Positions 49,201 to 64,000 of a stretch of DNA of 64,000 nt are shown in pieces. Location: positions 12,079,501 through 12,143,500 of the forward strand of contig NC_091107.1 in assembly GCF_024713975.1 (NCBI RefSeq), in the 5' to 3' direction. Position 1 is the first letter of the stretch. Each line of letters begins with the position of its first letter. The notes under the pieces are model-generated. The model was not told the origin of the DNA. It saw only the letters and a list, made by a program, of their open reading frames with translations, and made no database searches. The stretch is from Paralichthys olivaceus (Eukaryota; Chordata; Actinopteri; Pleuronectiformes; Paralichthyidae). A program made the position numbers and the translations under genes.

Positions 49201-49467
49201 TAATGTTTACAAGAAAGAAAGAGGGAGTGACTGAGGGAGGTGGAGGAAGGAAGAGAGGAAAGAGTAAAGTTTGACAAGTTGGAGAGAGGAGGAGATGCAG
49301 GGCTGACTCTGTTGGATGAGAGAGACAGAGGGATGGACACGTGAAGGGGAAAGTGCCGACTCTGTGGAAAACTGAGCCTGAGTGAAGGAGTGGCTGCTGG
49401 TGACGGAGTCGACAGGGCTCAGCCCCCTCACTCCTGGAGGACAGAAGCACATTCAAACACATCTGGC

Positions 49468-52388
<2,921 letters not shown>

Positions 52389-52464
52389 CACATTAAGAGA
52401 GACAGAAGAGCACAGATTCAGTACTGTATAAGTTGCACTGCATCTTTGTACACCACAAAGTTTT

Positions 52465-52470
52465 AATAAA
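52465..52470 (+). terminator. angptl5 poly(A) signal
   Basis: AATAAA 77 bp after the stop. Confidence 0.8.
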
Positions 52471-52815
52471 ACTAACCAACTAGAATCTGGCCTCATTGTG
52501 TCTCAGTGACTGTGGCAACTTTCATGCTGTTTGCCTTTTTTAGAGAGATGTTTTAGGTCTCGCACAAAGTGGTCAGTGAAGGATGAAGAGTGAATTTTCA
52601 TTATTCGGTGAACTATCCCTTTAAGACTGTGAATGCACTAACTCATCACCACTAGAGGGAGGCAGCACCTCTGTTCTGCCCTGGCATCCATGTTTCCTGG
52701 CTCTGAAGTCAGCTGACAGACCCACAGTGGGTGTGATGCAGAGTTAAATAACACAATTATCTTTGAGGAAAAATTAAACCAAGACATGTAGCTGAGGTGT
52801 GTGTAGCAAACACAG

Positions 52816-52816
<1 letters not shown>

Positions 52817-52863
<47 letters not shown>

Positions 52864-52870
52864 GTGTGTG
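52817..52870. repeat. (GT)n microsatellite
   Basis: About 27 GT units with one 'gc' interruption, between angptl5 and trpc6. Confidence 0.95.
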
Positions 52871-53760
52871 GATTCATTGGCAAAATGCACAGAGGACCAC
52901 CCAAAGAGCCAGAGTTCCAACAATGTTATCACCAGAATCAGTGGTACAAAAACACTCACACGCACAGACTGACAGTGTTTACACCCAAATCTTATGTGTG
53001 TCCTGTTCCGAGGAAGAAGTCTTAACAAACTATTGCTGGTGACATTCATCAGAGATTAGCCTCCTTACCCCTACTTTCAAATATGATGCGTTTACACCTT
53101 GAAACATCCGAAGTGACTGAGCTTCAGCAACCAGGCCCTTAAAAGGCAATTTTAAAAACCGCAATCATAAATCAGAGACTCTGCTTTATCAGATTTTTTT
53201 AACATTGAGACAATCCTATGAAATAATGTGGTGTTTTAAAAAAAATTCTTATTGTTAATGGCAGTGAGAGCATTGTTTGCGTGCTTACAATTACATATAT
53301 GTCTATCTATACATATTGTGTGTGCGTGCGGAGTGAGACGTCTTTTTCCCACAGTGGACGAGGATTAGTGGAGAGTGGGATCACACAGGAAGCAAAGTCT
53401 ACCAGGAATTTGAACCCTGGGGAATCTCATCTGCTGTTCATCTGCCATCAGTCAGTTCACACAAATACACACACACACACACACACTCTCTAAACACTGC
53501 AGTTTAAAATAGCAATTTACAGCGTGAGCTTGAAACAGCTGCTGAAACCCAATATTTGGAGATTGCTGCTATCATGAAAATGGACTAAAAATCTTTACTG
53601 ATTAGGCTTCAGTGTGTTCATTCATAACACTGAGCTGCCCCCCACTGGAAAGTTCAACGAGTCACGTAAGTAAAAGTATAGTAGGATCCAGAAGGGCACA
53701 TTCTTTCTCAAGGACATAAAAAAAAAAAAAACAGAGGGGGAGGGAGATAGAGAGAGAGTC
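52871..53760. other. intergenic angptl5-trpc6
   Basis: No exon recognised. A short (CA)n run lies at about 53466-53486. The purine-rich stretch 'agagggggagggagatagag' near 53733 precedes the first trpc6 exon. Confidence 0.45.
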
Positions 53761-53829
53761 ATCTACAGGCACTTGATTACTCGTTCATATCAAGCTGGGG
53801 CAGACCCTCTATTGTTGACCACTTGCAGG

Positions 53830-62337
<8,508 letters not shown>

Positions 62338-62614
62338 TAGACCGCACAAAAGTGGACAGTGCGAGGATTTGAAGTGCCTGTTCTGCATCACTCAAAGTAG
62401 AGAAAGAAAAATAGCATCAAAGCTTTGATATAAGAATGTATGTATGTGAATATAAATTTTAAATTGTAACTTATCACGTTATCTGGATAAATTATACACA
62501 AAAAACACAGATCATTAAAATGTAGACATTCACACAAATGGAGGCACGTATTAAAAAAATTGTATTGTAAGTACAAACATTTGTAGATTACTTTAAAGGC
62601 TATATTTCATATAA

Positions 62615-62880
62615 GCAAAAGGGCAAAACTAGATTGGCCCAACAGTTTTATTAACGTTTAAATTCAATCAAGCTGTTGTTTCACACACTCGTAGAGATCA
62701 GTTTCATAAATGAACCTGATTTTTTTTTCCATCAAGATCCATGAATTATAAATTGGTGAAAATGTTGAAGAACCACGCACCAAGTTCCGTGGAAATCTGT
62801 TTTTTGTTTTTTTTGCATAACCTTGCAGAAGAATAAACCAACAAACCAATAGACAGGGGCAAAGGTAGAAAGCCTGAACC
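62615..62880 (+). repeat. dispersed repeat family D, copy 4
   Basis: Downstream of the trpc6 stop. It contains 'ttcaatcaagctgttgtttc', 'cacactcgtagagatcagtt' and 'accaatagacaggggcaaag'. It may be transcribed as part of the 3' UTR. Confidence 0.55.
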
Positions 62881-62889
62881 TTGTCAACA

Positions 62890-63400
62890 CTAAAATTCAG
62901 TGTTTACCCTCTAATTTGGAATTTACATGAGAATGAATAATTAATTCAGCAACAGTCCGTTTTGCAATTATTACACACATAATATGTCATGGACTGCTGC
63001 GTTACTTCCCTGTGGATAAAACCCCCCAATAACCAAAACCAGCCTATGCAACACAATAATCATGCCTGCACACCGAATGACAAACATTGACTGACATAAA
63101 ACAACTTGTTGCTGGTTTTCTCTCGTCTATTTAATTAACAGCACTAACAAAGAAATGTTTTTTTGTACTTTGTTACTTTGGCTACAAGCTAGTTGCTATT
63201 ATCTGGAAAGTATGATTCATAAATATTCATACAAAAAATGTCAATGTTTTCAATGTTCACCTCAAAGTTCTGTTACATCACAACTCAGAAACCATTAATG
63301 AACCATTCGCTGTTGTTTCTTGATAAAAATTAACAATAAACACACTCACATATAATATGATTGAGCGTGAACTGAATCTACACAGATAAAGTGGCATCTT
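62890..63400. other. intergenic trpc6-arhgap42
   Basis: No exon or recognisable repeat. PGR, which lies near TRPC6 in human, is not seen. Confidence 0.4.
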
Positions 63401-63864
63401 TTAGGAAAATAGTCGTCCTTTATTTAGACGGCATGAAATCTGACACACAGCCGGAGGATGGCGTTATGGCAGAATGAATCTGCTTCAGCACAGACAAGTG
63501 GACACTTCATGTTATAACACATATATATGATTATTTACAAACATAAATTATCAAGATTAATAGAAAAAATACTGTTCATATGTACAGTACCTTACATGAA
63601 GCATAGAACATAAAACGTTTATCAGACATGATTAACATCTACTGTATTATAAGCTGCTTAATAACATGGTTCAGATATAGTAGTCAGAAACACACGTCAT
63701 TCAGATGCAGCCGCAGTAGTCTGACATACACACAGTCACAGTTACAAGATAAATATATTAGATTATCTACGATCATCAGCACAGTGTTACTCTACGCACC
63801 GTGTATGCCTAAAGGCTGCGTTAGAACTTTATTCTGTGATGTGGGGATGACATCATCAGCTCCA

Positions 63865-63953
63865 TCAGACATAGGTGATGTAGTTTTCAGGTATGAGACC
63901 TGTTCTACCACTGTACGTCGCCTGAAGCCAACCTGGTTCCACAGACGGGTACA
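63865..63953 (-). CDS. arhgap42: last exon of a GRAF-type Rho GTPase-activating protein (partial)
   Basis: On the - strand an acceptor (tttgcag) at 63954 opens an 89-base exon. It begins in phase 2 and reads [20 protein letters not shown] then PENYITYV and TGA at 63867-63865. This is the final part of an SH3 domain (GW.., G..GLIPENY), placed at the extreme C-terminus as in the GRAF family (ARHGAP26/10/42). ARHGAP42 neighbours TRPC6 on human 11q22, which favours that member. Everything upstream, including the BAR, PH and RhoGAP domains, lies outside the window. A TTTATT near 63418 gives a - strand AATAAA, so about 450 bp of 3' UTR is likely. Confidence 0.75.
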
Positions 63954-64000
63954 CTGCAAACAAACAGACACAGCTCAACTCAGCATGTTACGACTCACAC

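Noticed and set aside
48535-49203. Several overlapping open frames upstream of angptl5
   Set aside because: They overlap on both strands, contain purine-rich simple sequence and show no family motifs.

Overview
The window is vertebrate nuclear DNA, almost certainly from a ray-finned, acanthomorph-type fish. The evidence is multi-exon genes with GT-AG introns, single-copy vertebrate families, abundant CA/GT microsatellites, and short interspersed elements of the kind common in teleost introns. There is no bacterial, plasmid or CRISPR content. Exons were joined by hand from splice signals, reading-frame phase and remembered human or zebrafish protein sequences. No alignment was run.

Layout. 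The left block lies on the + strand: dynll2 (dynein light chain LC8, 1725-2096), heatr6 (20 exons, 4107-12259), ddx52 (15 exons, 13235-18452) and rpl23a (5 exons, 20349-22407). Introns 2 and 4 of rpl23a each hold a box C/D snoRNA, SNORD4-like and SNORD42-like, with guide sequences matching 18S rRNA. The middle block lies on the - strand: birc2/cIAP (12 coding exons, 29247-23933, with a probable noncoding first exon near 31.8 kb) and a shortened YAP1 co-activator (8 exons, 43690-36169). The right block returns to +: angptl5 (8 exons, 49468-52388) and trpc6 (14 exons, 53830-62337). The last coding exon of a - strand arhgap42-like gene enters at the right edge (63953-63865).

Genome organisation. 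dynll2, heatr6, ddx52 and rpl23a have human counterparts on 17q. birc2, yap1, angptl5, trpc6 and arhgap42 have counterparts in one cluster on 11q22. The window therefore spans a junction of two ancestral blocks, lying between the convergent genes rpl23a and birc2. CFAP300 and CEP126, which lie between YAP1 and ANGPTL5 in human, are absent here, as is PGR near TRPC6.

Functions are mostly housekeeping or signalling: dynein cargo adaptor, HEAT-repeat scaffold, ribosome-biogenesis helicase, ribosomal protein with snoRNAs, apoptosis/NF-kB ubiquitin ligase, Hippo co-activator, secreted angiopoietin-like factor, cation channel and RhoGAP. They are not an operon. The most unusual items are the divergent short yap1 with a hexanucleotide minisatellite touching its exon 1 donor, a degenerate ~92-bp tandem array upstream of yap1, the two snoRNAs, a TTAA-flanked MITE family present in at least three copies, a 337-bp element with ~48-bp inverted ends, and a hairpin-bearing sequence built on GGGACA motifs.
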